In this document: positions 15,858-24,526 of the stretch, piece after piece
How the letters are laid out: each line of letters opens with the position of its first letter
How positions within the stretch are numbered: the first letter of the stretch is position 1
Assembly: GCA_017432165.1 (NCBI GenBank)
Contig: JAFRJS010000047.1
Location: 1 to 56,549, forward strand
DNA from: Clostridia bacterium
GTDB taxonomy: Bacteria > Bacillota > Clostridia > Oscillospirales > Acutalibacteraceae
Direction of reading: 5' to 3'
Length of the DNA stretch: 56,549 nt
The notes under the pieces: generated by a model
What the model was told of the DNA's origin: nothing
The model's input: only the letters and a program-made list of their open reading frames with translations
Databases searched by the model: none
Program-made: the position numbers and the translations under genes

Positions 15858-17168
15858 TTATTTTTTAGAGGTGGTTTCTTGCTGAGTTTCCCCTTTATCT
15901 TCCAAAAGTACAACGTTTACTTCAAATGTTTCCGAACTCATGCGTGTTCTGGACGGTCTAAATATCGAAAGCGTTATACTTTCGCCCGCTTTATGATTAT
16001 AAAGCTCGCCGTAAAAAGCATCAAGACTCGTTACACTTACACCGTTAATTTTTGTAACTATATCCCCAACTTGAACACCACTTGAACCAAGGTTACTTTC
16101 TGAACTTATTTCTGAAACAATAAATCCTACCGGGACATTATATATTTGCGCTTGATAATTGCTTACCATTTTTCCGGACATACCAAGCCTTACTCTGCCG
16201 GAAACGTAGCCTTTATCGATTATATCGTCAACTATAGTTTTAACTGTATTACTTGGAATTGCAAATCCCATGCCCTCGCAATGTGCCACCGCGATTTTAG
16301 TGGAATTTATTCCGATTATTTGTCCTCTCATGTTTATAAGCGGGCCACCTGAATTTCCGGGGTTGATTGCCGCATCGGTTTGTATGTATTTCACCAAACT
16401 TTTTGGACCGCCGCTTGCAGGACGGTTTATTGCGGAAACTATACCGCGGGTAAGTGAACTTGCAAAGTCAAGCCCCAAAGGATTACCGAGTGCAAGTGCA
16501 GAAGCACCCACTTTAACTTCGTCTGAATTTCCAAAAGTTGCAGCTTTCAGGCCTGTTTTATCTGTTTTTATAACGGCCAAATCAGTTTTGCTGTCGTATC
16601 CCAAAACTTTACCAGAAAATTCTTCACCGGTATTAAGAACAATTTTAATGTTATTTTGCTTAGAATTGCCCACAACGTGCGAATTAGTCACTATATATCC
16701 TTTTTCGCTAATAACTATTCCCGAGCCTTCGCTTGTTGGGTCAGAAATAATATCTGCATGAGAATCATACACCACAACGCCTACAACGGAAGGCGAAACC
16801 ATTTCATAAATAGACTCTGCAGACAATTCCCCCTCTGGAGTAGAACTTTCAAATTTTATTTCTGATTCTCCGGAAGTATGAGAGCTTTCTTCGGAATTAT
16901 TTGTGAGCAAAGAAGGGCTTTGTAAGCCTTTAAAATTACCAAAACTGTAAATAATATAAGAAATCAAAAAAACAACCAAAACAGTCAAAATTGCAAGCGA
17001 CGTAATAAGAAATGTACGTGTTTTTTTGCCCATTATCACAGAAAAGTCTTCGTTTTTTTCATTGAAATCATCATCTTTGATTTCTACTTTGTTTTCTAAA
17101 GTTTCAGAGGGGTATTCATATTTTTGCTCCTCTTTTGTGCTGTTTTCTTCGTTAAAATTTTCTTCCAT
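15858..17168 (-). CDS. htrA: HtrA/DegP-like membrane serine protease
   Basis: A surface quality-control protease of the S1C family, 436 residues. An acidic cytosolic N-terminus is followed by one membrane span (about 53-76) and a Ser/Glu-rich linker. The trypsin-like domain has H164 (TNSHVVG), D196 (TDLAVIKTD) and S273 (NPGNSGGPL). A single C-terminal PDZ domain (about 335-420, SSGVQVGDIVTKINGVSV) recognises unfolded C-termini. It lies 13 bases after ftsH, grouping two membrane-protein quality-control proteases. Family assignment is firm; which of HtrA, HtrB or YyxA it matches cannot be said. Confidence 0.95.
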   Translation of the reverse strand: MEENFNEENSTKEEQKYEYPSETLENKVEIKDDDFNEKNEDFSVIMGKKTRTFLITSLAILTVLVVFLISYIIYSFGNFKGLQSPSLLTNNSEESSHTSGESEIKFESSTPEGELSAESIYEMVSPSVVGVVVYDSHADIISDPTSEGSGIVISEKGYIVTNSHVVGNSKQNNIKIVLNTGEEFSGKVLGYDSKTDLAVIKTDKTGLKAATFGNSDEVKVGASALALGNPLGLDFASSLTRGIVSAINRPASGGPKSLVKYIQTDAAINPGNSGGPLINMRGQIIGINSTKIAVAHCEGMGFAIPSNTVKTIVDDIIDKGYVSGRVRLGMSGKMVSNYQAQIYNVPVGFIVSEISSESNLGSSGVQVGDIVTKINGVSVTSLDAFYGELYNHKAGESITLSIFRPSRTRMSSETFEVNVVLLEDKGETQQETTSKK

Positions 17169-17181
17169 TTTAATTCACTCC

Positions 17182-19068
17182 TCATTTATCCGCTTCTGAA
17201 CTTAAATCTTCAGAATTATTATCTTCTTTACATTTACCGCTCATAATTTCTTCAAATTTTTCCCCGCTCATTTTTTCATTTTCTATTAAATAATTAGCTA
17301 TTTCATGGAGTTTATCAATATTTTGGGTAAGAACTGTTTTTGCCGCCAAGCATGCACCGGAAATTATATTTTTCACTTGCTCGTCTATTTTTGACGCCGT
17401 GGCTGTGGAGCAATTTTGGAATATTCCTTTTCCGATATCTTCATTCAAATAATCATAATTCGCAAAATATACAACTGGGCCTACTTCATCGTCCATACCA
17501 TATTTTGCAACCATATCACGGGCGATTTTTGTGGCACGTTTTAAATCGCTTGCCACACCTGTGGTAGTATCATTACAAATTAATTTTTCGGAAACCATTC
17601 CGCCAACAAGAGTTTTAATTTCTTCTGTTAATTTCGTTTTAGATGCAAAAATGTCGTCTTTTTCGGGCAAATACCTGGTATATCCGCCGGCATTTCCGCG
17701 CGGAATAATTGAAATTTCATGAACTTTATCGTGATTTTTACAAAAATAAGAAACTATCGCATGACCGCCCTCGTGATAAGCTGTTAGTTTTTTGTCTTCC
17801 GGTGTAACAACATGTTTTTTCTTTTCAAGGCCTATTGTTACTTTAAGGGTTGCTTCTTCAATTTCTTTCATTGTTATCGCTTTAATGTTGTTTCTTACGG
17901 TTAAAATTGCAGCTTCGTTAATTAAATTCGCAAGATCAGCTCCCGTAAATCCCGCAGTGGATTTTGCTATTGTTTTAAGTTTTACATCCGGACCAAACGG
18001 CTTACCTTTGGTGTGAACCATAAGTATTTCTTCCCTTTCTTTTATATCGGGATAGTTTACGTAGATTTGCCTGTCGAACCTACCAGGGCGCATTAAAGCA
18101 GAATCTAAAACATCTGGTCTATTCGTTGCGGCCATTATTATAATGTCGTCCCTTTCGTTAAAGCCGTCCATTTCAACCAAAAGCTGGTTAAGAGTATTAT
18201 CTTTTTCTGCGCCGTTAATTCCGGAATCTCTCCTTCTACCCACAGCGTCTATTTCGTCAATAAAAATTATACACGGAACTTGCTTTTTTGCCTGCTCAAA
18301 AAGATCTCTGACACGCGCCGCACCAAGTCCGACGTACATTTCAATAAAATCCGAACCGGAAGTTGAAAAAAACGGCACCCCGGCTTCCCCCGCTACAGCT
18401 TTTGCTAAAAGAGTTTTACCTGTTCCGGGGGGCCCCATAAGTATAACTCCGCGAGGAATTTTTGCACCAACCGCACGGTATTTTTCGGGATTTCTTAAAA
18501 AATCCACGATTTCATAAAGTTCTTCTTTTTCGCTTCTTGCCCCGGCAACATCTTCAAAGGTCACTTTTTTCTCCGTAGTAACCACAGCTTTGGATTTGCC
18601 CATAGACATTGCTCCACCAGGACCCATCCCCAAGGAAGTCATTCGTCTGGTAAAAAGCCAGCCCAAAAACAGCATCGTAAGAATTGGCAAAACTATAAAA
18701 GATACAATGCTTATAATACCCGAGGTATCTTTTGCTTTAATAAGGTTATATTCCATTGGAGCATCAGGATTATTTTCGTTGTATTTTTCAATATAGTCTT
18801 TAATATCCGCATACATAAGGTTGGTACTAGGCGCAGTATAATAAAGAACATTACCATCTTTTAAGGTTATTTCCATTTCGCCCGAACCTAAATTCATGCT
18901 ATATTTAGTTACTTGCTCATTTTTAAAGCTATCTACAATTTCAGAATAATTATAAGTTTTTTCTGGCGCAAAACCCCGTGTGAATATATAAAAAAGAACT
19001 ATAATCACGGGAAGCGCAAGAAACATGACGACCCCTAAGGGCATTTTTAATTTATCGTTTTTATTCAA
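17182..19068 (-). CDS. ftsH: ATP-dependent zinc metalloprotease FtsH
   Basis: FtsH is a hexameric AAA+ protease that extracts and degrades membrane and some soluble proteins. The 628-residue protein has two membrane spans (about 10-30 and 117-140) flanking an extracytoplasmic domain. The AAA module carries Walker A GPPGTGKT (212-219) and Walker B CIIFIDEID (266-274), and the M41 zinc site is HEGGH (432-436). The start is TTG at 19066-19068, seven bases after GGAGTG. tilS-hpt-ftsH is a conserved Firmicutes order. The C-terminus is acidic and low-complexity, as usual. Confidence 0.97.
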   Translation of the reverse strand: MNKNDKLKMPLGVVMFLALPVIIVLFYIFTRGFAPEKTYNYSEIVDSFKNEQVTKYSMNLGSGEMEITLKDGNVLYYTAPSTNLMYADIKDYIEKYNENNPDAPMEYNLIKAKDTSGIISIVSFIVLPILTMLFLGWLFTRRMTSLGMGPGGAMSMGKSKAVVTTEKKVTFEDVAGARSEKEELYEIVDFLRNPEKYRAVGAKIPRGVILMGPPGTGKTLLAKAVAGEAGVPFFSTSGSDFIEMYVGLGAARVRDLFEQAKKQVPCIIFIDEIDAVGRRRDSGINGAEKDNTLNQLLVEMDGFNERDDIIIMAATNRPDVLDSALMRPGRFDRQIYVNYPDIKEREEILMVHTKGKPFGPDVKLKTIAKSTAGFTGADLANLINEAAILTVRNNIKAITMKEIEEATLKVTIGLEKKKHVVTPEDKKLTAYHEGGHAIVSYFCKNHDKVHEISIIPRGNAGGYTRYLPEKDDIFASKTKLTEEIKTLVGGMVSEKLICNDTTTGVASDLKRATKIARDMVAKYGMDDEVGPVVYFANYDYLNEDIGKGIFQNCSTATASKIDEQVKNIISGACLAAKTVLTQNIDKLHEIANYLIENEKMSGEKFEEIMSGKCKEDNNSEDLSSEADK

Positions 19069-19111
19069 TTAATTCACTCCAACTTCTAAATAATTAATTT
19101 TCACTTTTATT

Positions 19112-19642
19112 TTATAGATACTTAGGGTTAATTATACCTACAAAAGGCAAATTTCTGTAGTATTCATCATAATCCAAACCATAACCCAGCACAAAATCAT
19201 TTGGAATAACTTTTCCAACATAATCTGCCTGAATATCTGCGACTCTTAACTTTGGTTTATCAAGAAGTGTGCATATTTTAAGACTTTTTGGCTTGCGCTT
19301 ATTTAGTATGTTCACAATATATTCCAAAGTATGCCCACTTTCGAGTATATCTTCAACTATAAGCACATCTTGATCTTTTATATCGATACTTAAACCATCT
19401 TTTATTTCAACTTTTCCGGTATTTTTAGTCCCGCCTTTATAACTGGAGGCAAGCATAAAATCCACCTTGCACGGCACGGTTAACTTACGCATTAAATCGG
19501 TTAAAAATAAAATTGACCCTTTAAGCAAACAAATAAGCACAATTTTTTTGCCTTCGTAGTCTTTGTTAATTTCACTTGCCAACCTTTCTACAATCCCTGC
19601 TATTTCTTCTTCGCTAACTATTACTTTTTTAATAATGTCCAT
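19112..19642 (-). CDS. hpt: Hypoxanthine phosphoribosyltransferase
   Basis: Hpt salvages hypoxanthine and guanine to IMP and GMP using PRPP. The 176-residue protein has the PRPP-binding motif DVLIVEDILESGHTL near residue 100 and the purine-binding tail VGKVIPNDFVLGYGLDYDE. ATG follows AAGGAG and begins 3 bases after the tilS stop. In Bacillus TilS and Hpt interact and co-regulate ftsH; the same adjacency is present here, but regulation is not demonstrated. Confidence 0.96.
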   Translation of the reverse strand: MDIIKKVIVSEEEIAGIVERLASEINKDYEGKKIVLICLLKGSILFLTDLMRKLTVPCKVDFMLASSYKGGTKNTGKVEIKDGLSIDIKDQDVLIVEDILESGHTLEYIVNILNKRKPKSLKICTLLDKPKLRVADIQADYVGKVIPNDFVLGYGLDYDEYYRNLPFVGIINPKYL

Positions 19643-19645
19643 GGC

Positions 19646-20989
19646 TTAACTCCTTGCTATTACTGCTATTTTATTTGTATTTTCATCGGGGATATAATCC
19701 TCGGATGTCCCTATTTTGTCAATCCATATAACTTCGTTTTTATATGCTATAACAGGAATTTCGTCCCTTATATCTTCCGGAACTTTAAATTCATTAAAAA
19801 GTTTTTTTAAACTTTTTGTCACTTTTCTTACCGGAAGTCTAAACTTATCTCCCGGCCTGCGATTTCTCAAAACGCTTCCTTTGGGGAGTTTATCATAATC
19901 AAGTGCATCTAATTTTTTGCTTTTTATTTTATCATAATCACATTTGCTTAATATATTAATTATGATATCAGTTTTAATCTCTGTCAAGCTATTTATATTT
20001 TTAACCCGGTATTCCCAGTTTATTTTTTTCTCTAATTTTTTATTTTTTATCCGTAAAATTCCATTTTCACAAACAAGTTTGGTATTGTTTGGCAAATCTG
20101 CTTCTTTTTTTTCTTTTTTAATTATATCCAAAACACTTTCGATGTGTTTGTTTTCCGGATTTTTACCCGTAAAATTATTAATTATTTTAAAAACTACTCG
20201 GTTTTTTATTGCTGTATCCAGACTGTTTATTTTTTTAGCGTCGTATCCATCCGACAATTTCACTGCTTTCAGACTCTCATTTGCAATTTTCCCCAAGTAA
20301 TTTTCTTCATTTCTAAGGATTTCAATTGTTCTGCCTACCGAAAACTCAAATGCGGGATTTATTTTTTTTAGATATTCAATAATATCAAGCCGAATTTTAT
20401 TTCGTGTGTAGTCTTTTTCAAAATTTGTGCTGTCGTGAATGTAACTAAGATTATTTTCTTTGCAGTATTTTTCGATTTCCTTACGGCTAACGTCCAAAAG
20501 CGGCCTTATTATTTTCCCTCGCACAGGAGGGATACCGCAAATCCCCTTAAGTCCGCTGCCTCTTACTAAATTTAAAATCATTGTTTCCACAGAATCAGAA
20601 AGTGTATGCGCTGTTGCAATTTTAACTTTTTCATCTTTTGCATACTCGTTAAAAATTTGGTACCTAGCCTTTCTGCCCGCTTCTTCCAAACCGATTTTGC
20701 TTTCTTTGGAATTTTTTTTAATGTCCGCTTGTTTTACCACCAAATTTATTCCATGTTTTTCGCAAAAGCCACGGGCAAAAATCTCATCTCTTTTAGACTC
20801 TTCGCCGCGCAAATTATGATTAACATGCACAGCCAAAATTTCAAAATTTTTGCCTTTTTCGCTTACAAAATAATGCAAAAAATGCAAAAGCGCCGTGGAA
20901 TCCGCACCTCCGGAAAATCCCACAACCACTTTCTTTGCATCAAAAAGCATTTGATGTTTTTTTATGGTGTTTAATGCTTTAAAAATCAC
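19646..20989 (-). CDS. tilS: tRNA(Ile)-lysidine synthase
   Basis: TilS attaches lysine to C34 of the CAU tRNA-Ile, changing its decoding from AUG to AUA. The protein has the ATP-pyrophosphatase P-loop VVVGFSGGADSTALL near residue 20, then VNHNLRGEESKRDE and the C-terminal TilS domains (RRPGDKFRLPVRKVTKSLKK). I place the start at GTG 20987-20989, exactly nine bases after AGGAGG, giving 447 residues and overlapping the dnaB stop by 11 bases. The frame stays open 30 codons further into dnaB, but that stretch lacks a ribosome site and resembles no TilS N-terminus. Confidence 0.94.
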   Translation of the reverse strand: MIFKALNTIKKHQMLFDAKKVVVGFSGGADSTALLHFLHYFVSEKGKNFEILAVHVNHNLRGEESKRDEIFARGFCEKHGINLVVKQADIKKNSKESKIGLEEAGRKARYQIFNEYAKDEKVKIATAHTLSDSVETMILNLVRGSGLKGICGIPPVRGKIIRPLLDVSRKEIEKYCKENNLSYIHDSTNFEKDYTRNKIRLDIIEYLKKINPAFEFSVGRTIEILRNEENYLGKIANESLKAVKLSDGYDAKKINSLDTAIKNRVVFKIINNFTGKNPENKHIESVLDIIKKEKKEADLPNNTKLVCENGILRIKNKKLEKKINWEYRVKNINSLTEIKTDIIINILSKCDYDKIKSKKLDALDYDKLPKGSVLRNRRPGDKFRLPVRKVTKSLKKLFNEFKVPEDIRDEIPVIAYKNEVIWIDKIGTSEDYIPDENTNKIAVIARS

Positions 20990-22346
20990 TTCTGTAAGCC
21001 TCCTGAGCTGTAAAACGCATGTATTCTCCCTGCCAATGAAGGTCAACTGTTCGGGTTTCGCCGTGCCTGTTCTTGGCAACTATGCATTCGCCATGATTTT
21101 TGTCGCCTTCTTCTGAAACTTCATTTGAACCATAGTAACCCTCTCTATATAAAAACATTACAATGTCCGCATCTTGCTCGATTGAACCCGAATCCCTAAG
21201 ATCAGAAAGCATCGGCTTGTGGTCTGCCCTTTGTTCGCTGGCCCTGGAAAGCTGCGAAAGCGTTAAAACCGGAACGTCGAGTTCTTTTGCCATTATTTTA
21301 AGATTCCTTGTTATTTCGGAAATTTCCTGCACTCTATTGTCTATTCTTTTTGGGCTTGACATAAGCTGCAAATAATCGATTATAACAAGATCTACATCGC
21401 CAAGACGCCTTAATTTTGCTTTCATTTCGGGTATTGTTATTCCGGGAGTGTCGTCGATATAAATGGGCGCTTTAGAAAGAACATCTCCGGCTTCAATTAA
21501 ACTCATCCATTCTTTTTCGCTGAGTTTCCCGAGCCTTAAATTCTGGCCTGATATTTTTGCCTGAGTGGAAAGCATACGAGAAACAAGCTGCTCTTTAGAC
21601 ATTTCAAGTGAAAAAATAGCAACTTTTTTATTCTTTACAATTCCCACATGCTCAGCAATATTAAGGGAAAAACTCGTTTTCCCCATACCCGGCCTAGACG
21701 CAAGGAGTATAAGGTCGGTTTTATTAAGACCCATAATAACCCTATCCAGTTCTCTTATTCCCGTCGGGAGACCGCTGTATTCTTGGTCAGTTCTTGAATT
21801 AAGTTCATCAAGTCTGTCAAACGTTTGAATTACAATTTCGTTAATTCTTTGAAGTCCGTGAGTTTCTTTTCCGCGCCTTATATCAAAAATTTTCTGCTCG
21901 GCAGAGTTTAATAAATCCGCCGAATCCACATCACCCGAAGACGCATCGCTTATAATCTCTTTTGCCGTACCCACAAGTTTTCTTAAATTATATTTGTCTT
22001 TTACAATATCCGCATAAAACGAAACATTTGAAACAGACGGCACTATCTGCGCAAGTTGCAAAAGGTAAGACTTAAAATGATTATAATCAATATTTTCCAT
22101 ACCTTTTAGCTTGTCAAGTACTGTTACATAGTCCACCGGCTGCCCCATTGTGAACATTTCCAGCATAACCGAGTATATTGCCTTATGATTGGCAGAGTAA
22201 AAATAGTCTGCGTGGTTAAGAATCTGAATAACTTTATTCAGGCAAGACGAATCTATTAAAATAGAACCCAAAACAGATTGCTCGGCTTCTAAATTATACT
22301 GAAGTTTCACGCCGTCAAAATCAATTTTATCGTTGCCCAAATCCAT
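20979..22346 (-). CDS. dnaB: Replicative DNA helicase DnaB
   Basis: The hexameric replicative helicase (called DnaC in Bacillus subtilis). The 455-residue protein has the N-terminal helical domain (NLEAEQSVLGSILID), and a RecA-like motor with Walker A LLASRPGMGKTSF (about 214-226) and Walker B DLVIIDYLQLM. SRASEQRADHKPMLSDLRDS and DADIVMFLYREGYY complete the DnaB_C signature. The start follows GGGGTGAGAGTAA. Its position upstream of tilS is unusual; in many Firmicutes it is next to rplI. Confidence 0.96.
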   Translation of the reverse strand: MDLGNDKIDFDGVKLQYNLEAEQSVLGSILIDSSCLNKVIQILNHADYFYSANHKAIYSVMLEMFTMGQPVDYVTVLDKLKGMENIDYNHFKSYLLQLAQIVPSVSNVSFYADIVKDKYNLRKLVGTAKEIISDASSGDVDSADLLNSAEQKIFDIRRGKETHGLQRINEIVIQTFDRLDELNSRTDQEYSGLPTGIRELDRVIMGLNKTDLILLASRPGMGKTSFSLNIAEHVGIVKNKKVAIFSLEMSKEQLVSRMLSTQAKISGQNLRLGKLSEKEWMSLIEAGDVLSKAPIYIDDTPGITIPEMKAKLRRLGDVDLVIIDYLQLMSSPKRIDNRVQEISEITRNLKIMAKELDVPVLTLSQLSRASEQRADHKPMLSDLRDSGSIEQDADIVMFLYREGYYGSNEVSEEGDKNHGECIVAKNRHGETRTVDLHWQGEYMRFTAQEAYRSDF

Positions 22347-22397
22347 TTACTCTCACCCCGATTTACTAAACCTATTAAAAAACAATTTATGAGATTA

Positions 22398-22757
22398 CTA
22401 ATCTTTATTTATTTGCCATGTGCGATTTATGTTTATTCTTTCTTTTTCTTTTAAGCATTTAAAAATGTCAACATCTAAAATATTCGCCACAGAAATCAAA
22501 ACAATCAGTACATCTGCGATTTCACTTTCAACGCCATCGTAATTGTCTAGCCTACTAAAATCAACAGAAGCACCCAACAAATTTTTTCTCACAGCTTTTG
22601 TAAGTTCTCCTATTTCTTCTGTAAGTAACAAAAGCTTATCTTTAACCGTCTGATTTGAAAGCCCACGCAATTCCAAAACCTTTTTTATATAGCTTTGTAC
22701 TTCTTGCAGTGTACAGTTTTGTTTTAAATTTTCAAATAATTCTTTCTGACTTTCCAT
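22398..22757 (-). CDS. MazG-like nucleotide pyrophosphohydrolase
   Basis: An all-alpha NTP pyrophosphohydrolase of 119 residues, probably hydrolysing non-canonical or excess nucleoside triphosphates. The metal site is visible as LLTEEIGELTKAV (ExxE, about residues 45-57) and ESEIADVLIVLISVANIL (ExxxD, about 77-95). It lies 37 bases after tdk, so nucleotide salvage and clean-up are neighbours. Substrate preference cannot be read. Confidence 0.85.
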   Translation of the reverse strand: MESQKELFENLKQNCTLQEVQSYIKKVLELRGLSNQTVKDKLLLLTEEIGELTKAVRKNLLGASVDFSRLDNYDGVESEIADVLIVLISVANILDVDIFKCLKEKERININRTWQINKD

Positions 22758-22793
22758 ACCAGCTACAAAAACTCCTATTTTTATTACAATAAA

Positions 22794-23354
22794 TTATATT
22801 ATTCCCTTAGTCCAGCATTTATGGCAAAGAGTTATGTACTTTTCTTCCCCGCCGATATCGATTATATTACCCACGTAAACAACTTTGTCGCCGCAATAAC
22901 GTGCATTAACAATCGCCTTTGTACCACATTTGCTGCACATAGACTGTATTTCTCTTATTGTGTCGCTAACTTCCACAAGCCTTTTGCTTCCTTCAAAAAG
23001 GTGACCCGTATAGTCTGTTTTTAAACCATAGCACATAACCATTATGCCGTTATCTGCCATTTCACGAAGCTCGTCCACTTGATCCACGGTTAAAAACTGC
23101 GCTTCGTCTATCATTATAGTGTCATACTTTGAATCGTCGCCTATTGTTTCTTTGATTGTTTTATCTCTATCAAGGAAAAAAGCTTCGCTGGAAAGCCCTA
23201 TTCTAGATTTTATAAGTGTTTTTCCGTTTCTTGTGTCTAAACTTGGTTTTAAAAGCGCAACGGTTCTTCCTCTTTCCTCAAAATTGAATTTTTTCATAAG
23301 AGCATTCGCCGTTTTGCTAGAGCCCATAACTCCGTAATAAAAGTACATTTTCAC
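22794..23354 (-). CDS. tdk: Thymidine kinase (type II)
   Basis: Tdk phosphorylates thymidine to dTMP. The 186-residue protein has Walker B DTIMIDEAQF near residue 80, the lasso region GLKTDYTGHLFEGS, and four zinc ligands in CSKC and CHKC. The P-loop reads GVMGSSKT (residues 8-15) instead of the usual GxxxxGKS/T, with Ser in place of the penultimate Gly. The start is GTG at 23352-23354, nine bases after AGGGG; an ATG two codons later is also possible. It begins 26 bases after tRNA-Ser with no terminator between, so it may share that promoter. Confidence 0.93.
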   Translation of the reverse strand: MKMYFYYGVMGSSKTANALMKKFNFEERGRTVALLKPSLDTRNGKTLIKSRIGLSSEAFFLDRDKTIKETIGDDSKYDTIMIDEAQFLTVDQVDELREMADNGIMVMCYGLKTDYTGHLFEGSKRLVEVSDTIREIQSMCSKCGTKAIVNARYCGDKVVYVGNIIDIGGEEKYITLCHKCWTKGII

Positions 23355-23379
23355 TTTATATCGCCCCTAAAATAAATTT

Positions 23380-23468
23380 TGGCGGAGCGGGTGGGATTCG
23401 AACCCACGTGCGGTTGCCCGCAAACTGATTTCGAGTCAGCCCCGTTATGACCACTTCGATACCGCTCC
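23380..23468 (-). tRNA. tRNA-Ser (anticodon CGA)
   Basis: An 89-base tRNA on the minus strand including encoded CCA. The acceptor stem is GGAGCGG with CCGCTCC, the loop CTCGAAA gives anticodon CGA (codon UCG), the long variable arm is GCGGGCAACCGC-like, and the T-loop is GGTTCGAATCC. Confidence 0.95.
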
Positions 23469-23493
23469 ACGCATAAAAAACGTTAACATATTT

Positions 23494-23522
23494 ATTTTAT
23501 TGTTATTCAAAAATTATGTCAA
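23494..23522 (-). promoter_or_regulatory. Promoter of tRNA-Ser (and probably tdk)
   Basis: TTGACA (23517-23522), 17-base spacer, TAAAAT (23494-23499), 26 bases before the tRNA. Confidence 0.85.
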
Positions 23523-23574
23523 GCTACGAAAAAAATTTAAAAACTCAAAATTTTAACATTTTCATTCCCCTATT

Positions 23575-23608
23575 TTTGACATAATATACGCTTACGCTCA
23601 TTCATAAT
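23575..23608 (+). promoter_or_regulatory. Long-spacer spoIIG-type promoter with Spo0A-box-like -35
   Basis: TTGACA (23576-23581) and CATAAT (23603-23608) are 21 bases apart (22 if ATAATT is the -10). The spoIIG promoter of Bacillus subtilis also has an abnormal 22-bp spacer and is activated by Spo0A bound over its -35. Here TTTGACA (23575-23581) matches the 0A-box core TTCGACA at six of seven positions. Spo0A control is inferred. Confidence 0.6.
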
Positions 23609-23640
23609 TATATATGTAAATCCAAAAAACAAAGGGGTGA

Positions 23641-24510
23641 TTGATAACGCAGATAATATATATAGACGTTTTAATAACCGTAAATCTTTTTATAAATTAT
23701 TTATTGCTTCTGACCACAAAAAAATTTTTATCGCTATGCTGGAAAACACCAAGGGTTATTATTGCGGAGATTTTAAGCGGAATTTTTTCTCTTTACATAC
23801 TTTTGCCGGAAGTTAATTTTTTTATTTCCTTAATAATCAAACTATTTATGGCGGCGACCATCATATTTAGCGTTTTTGGATTTAAAAATATCAAATTTTT
23901 CTTAAAAACATCGCTTTGTTTTTTCTTTGTAAATTTTATATTTTCCGGAATTATGCTGGCGATGTGGTTTACTTTTAAACCACCGGGCATGGAGATGAGC
24001 AACGGAATTGTTTATTTTAATATTTCGCCGCTAATTCTGGTTTTTTCCACTCTGATTTCTTATTTCGTAATCGAAATTATAAACAGAACGCTTGATACAA
24101 AAAGCATCAAAAACTCATTTTGCACCATAAAAATAGACTTTGGAAACAAAACCGAGGAGTTAAAAGCCAAAATAGACACGGGAAATCTGCTAAAAGAGCC
24201 TTTTTCCAATTTACCCGTAATAATAATAAGAAAAAGCAACGCTTTAAAGATAGTTCCAAAAAATATTCTTGAATTAACAGACAACTACTTAAACCCAAAA
24301 AGTAATACATACTCTTTAACCGGCACGTTTTATTCCATAAGGATGGTTCCTTTTGGAACTGTTCTGGGCGAAGGCGTTCTTCCTGCATTTAAACCCCAAA
24401 AAATAATAACACCCACAGGAATTTTTAAAGAAGCCTATGTAGCCATTTGCCCAGACAACACTCTGTCAGAAGAAATTGGTGCACTTATAAACCCTGAATT
24501 AATAAATTAA
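23641..24510 (+). CDS. spoIIGA: Sigma-E processing peptidase SpoIIGA
   Basis: SpoIIGA is a septum-located aspartic protease that removes the pro-peptide of pro-sigma-E after a signal from the forespore. The 289-residue protein has about five membrane spans in its first 150 residues (from IIYIDVLITVNLFINYLLLL) and a C-terminal protease domain with the catalytic Asp179 in AKIDTGNLLKEPF. The start is TTG at 23641 next to AAAGGGGTGA; spacing is short but no better start gives the conserved YIDV N-terminus. sigE, its substrate, follows after 16 bases. Confidence 0.94.
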   Translation: MITQIIYIDVLITVNLFINYLLLLTTKKFLSLCWKTPRVIIAEILSGIFSLYILLPEVNFFISLIIKLFMAATIIFSVFGFKNIKFFLKTSLCFFFVNFIFSGIMLAMWFTFKPPGMEMSNGIVYFNISPLILVFSTLISYFVIEIINRTLDTKSIKNSFCTIKIDFGNKTEELKAKIDTGNLLKEPFSNLPVIIIRKSNALKIVPKNILELTDNYLNPKSNTYSLTGTFYSIRMVPFGTVLGEGVLPAFKPQKIITPTGIFKEAYVAICPDNTLSEEIGALINPELIN

Positions 24511-24526
24511 AAACGGAGAAAAAACT

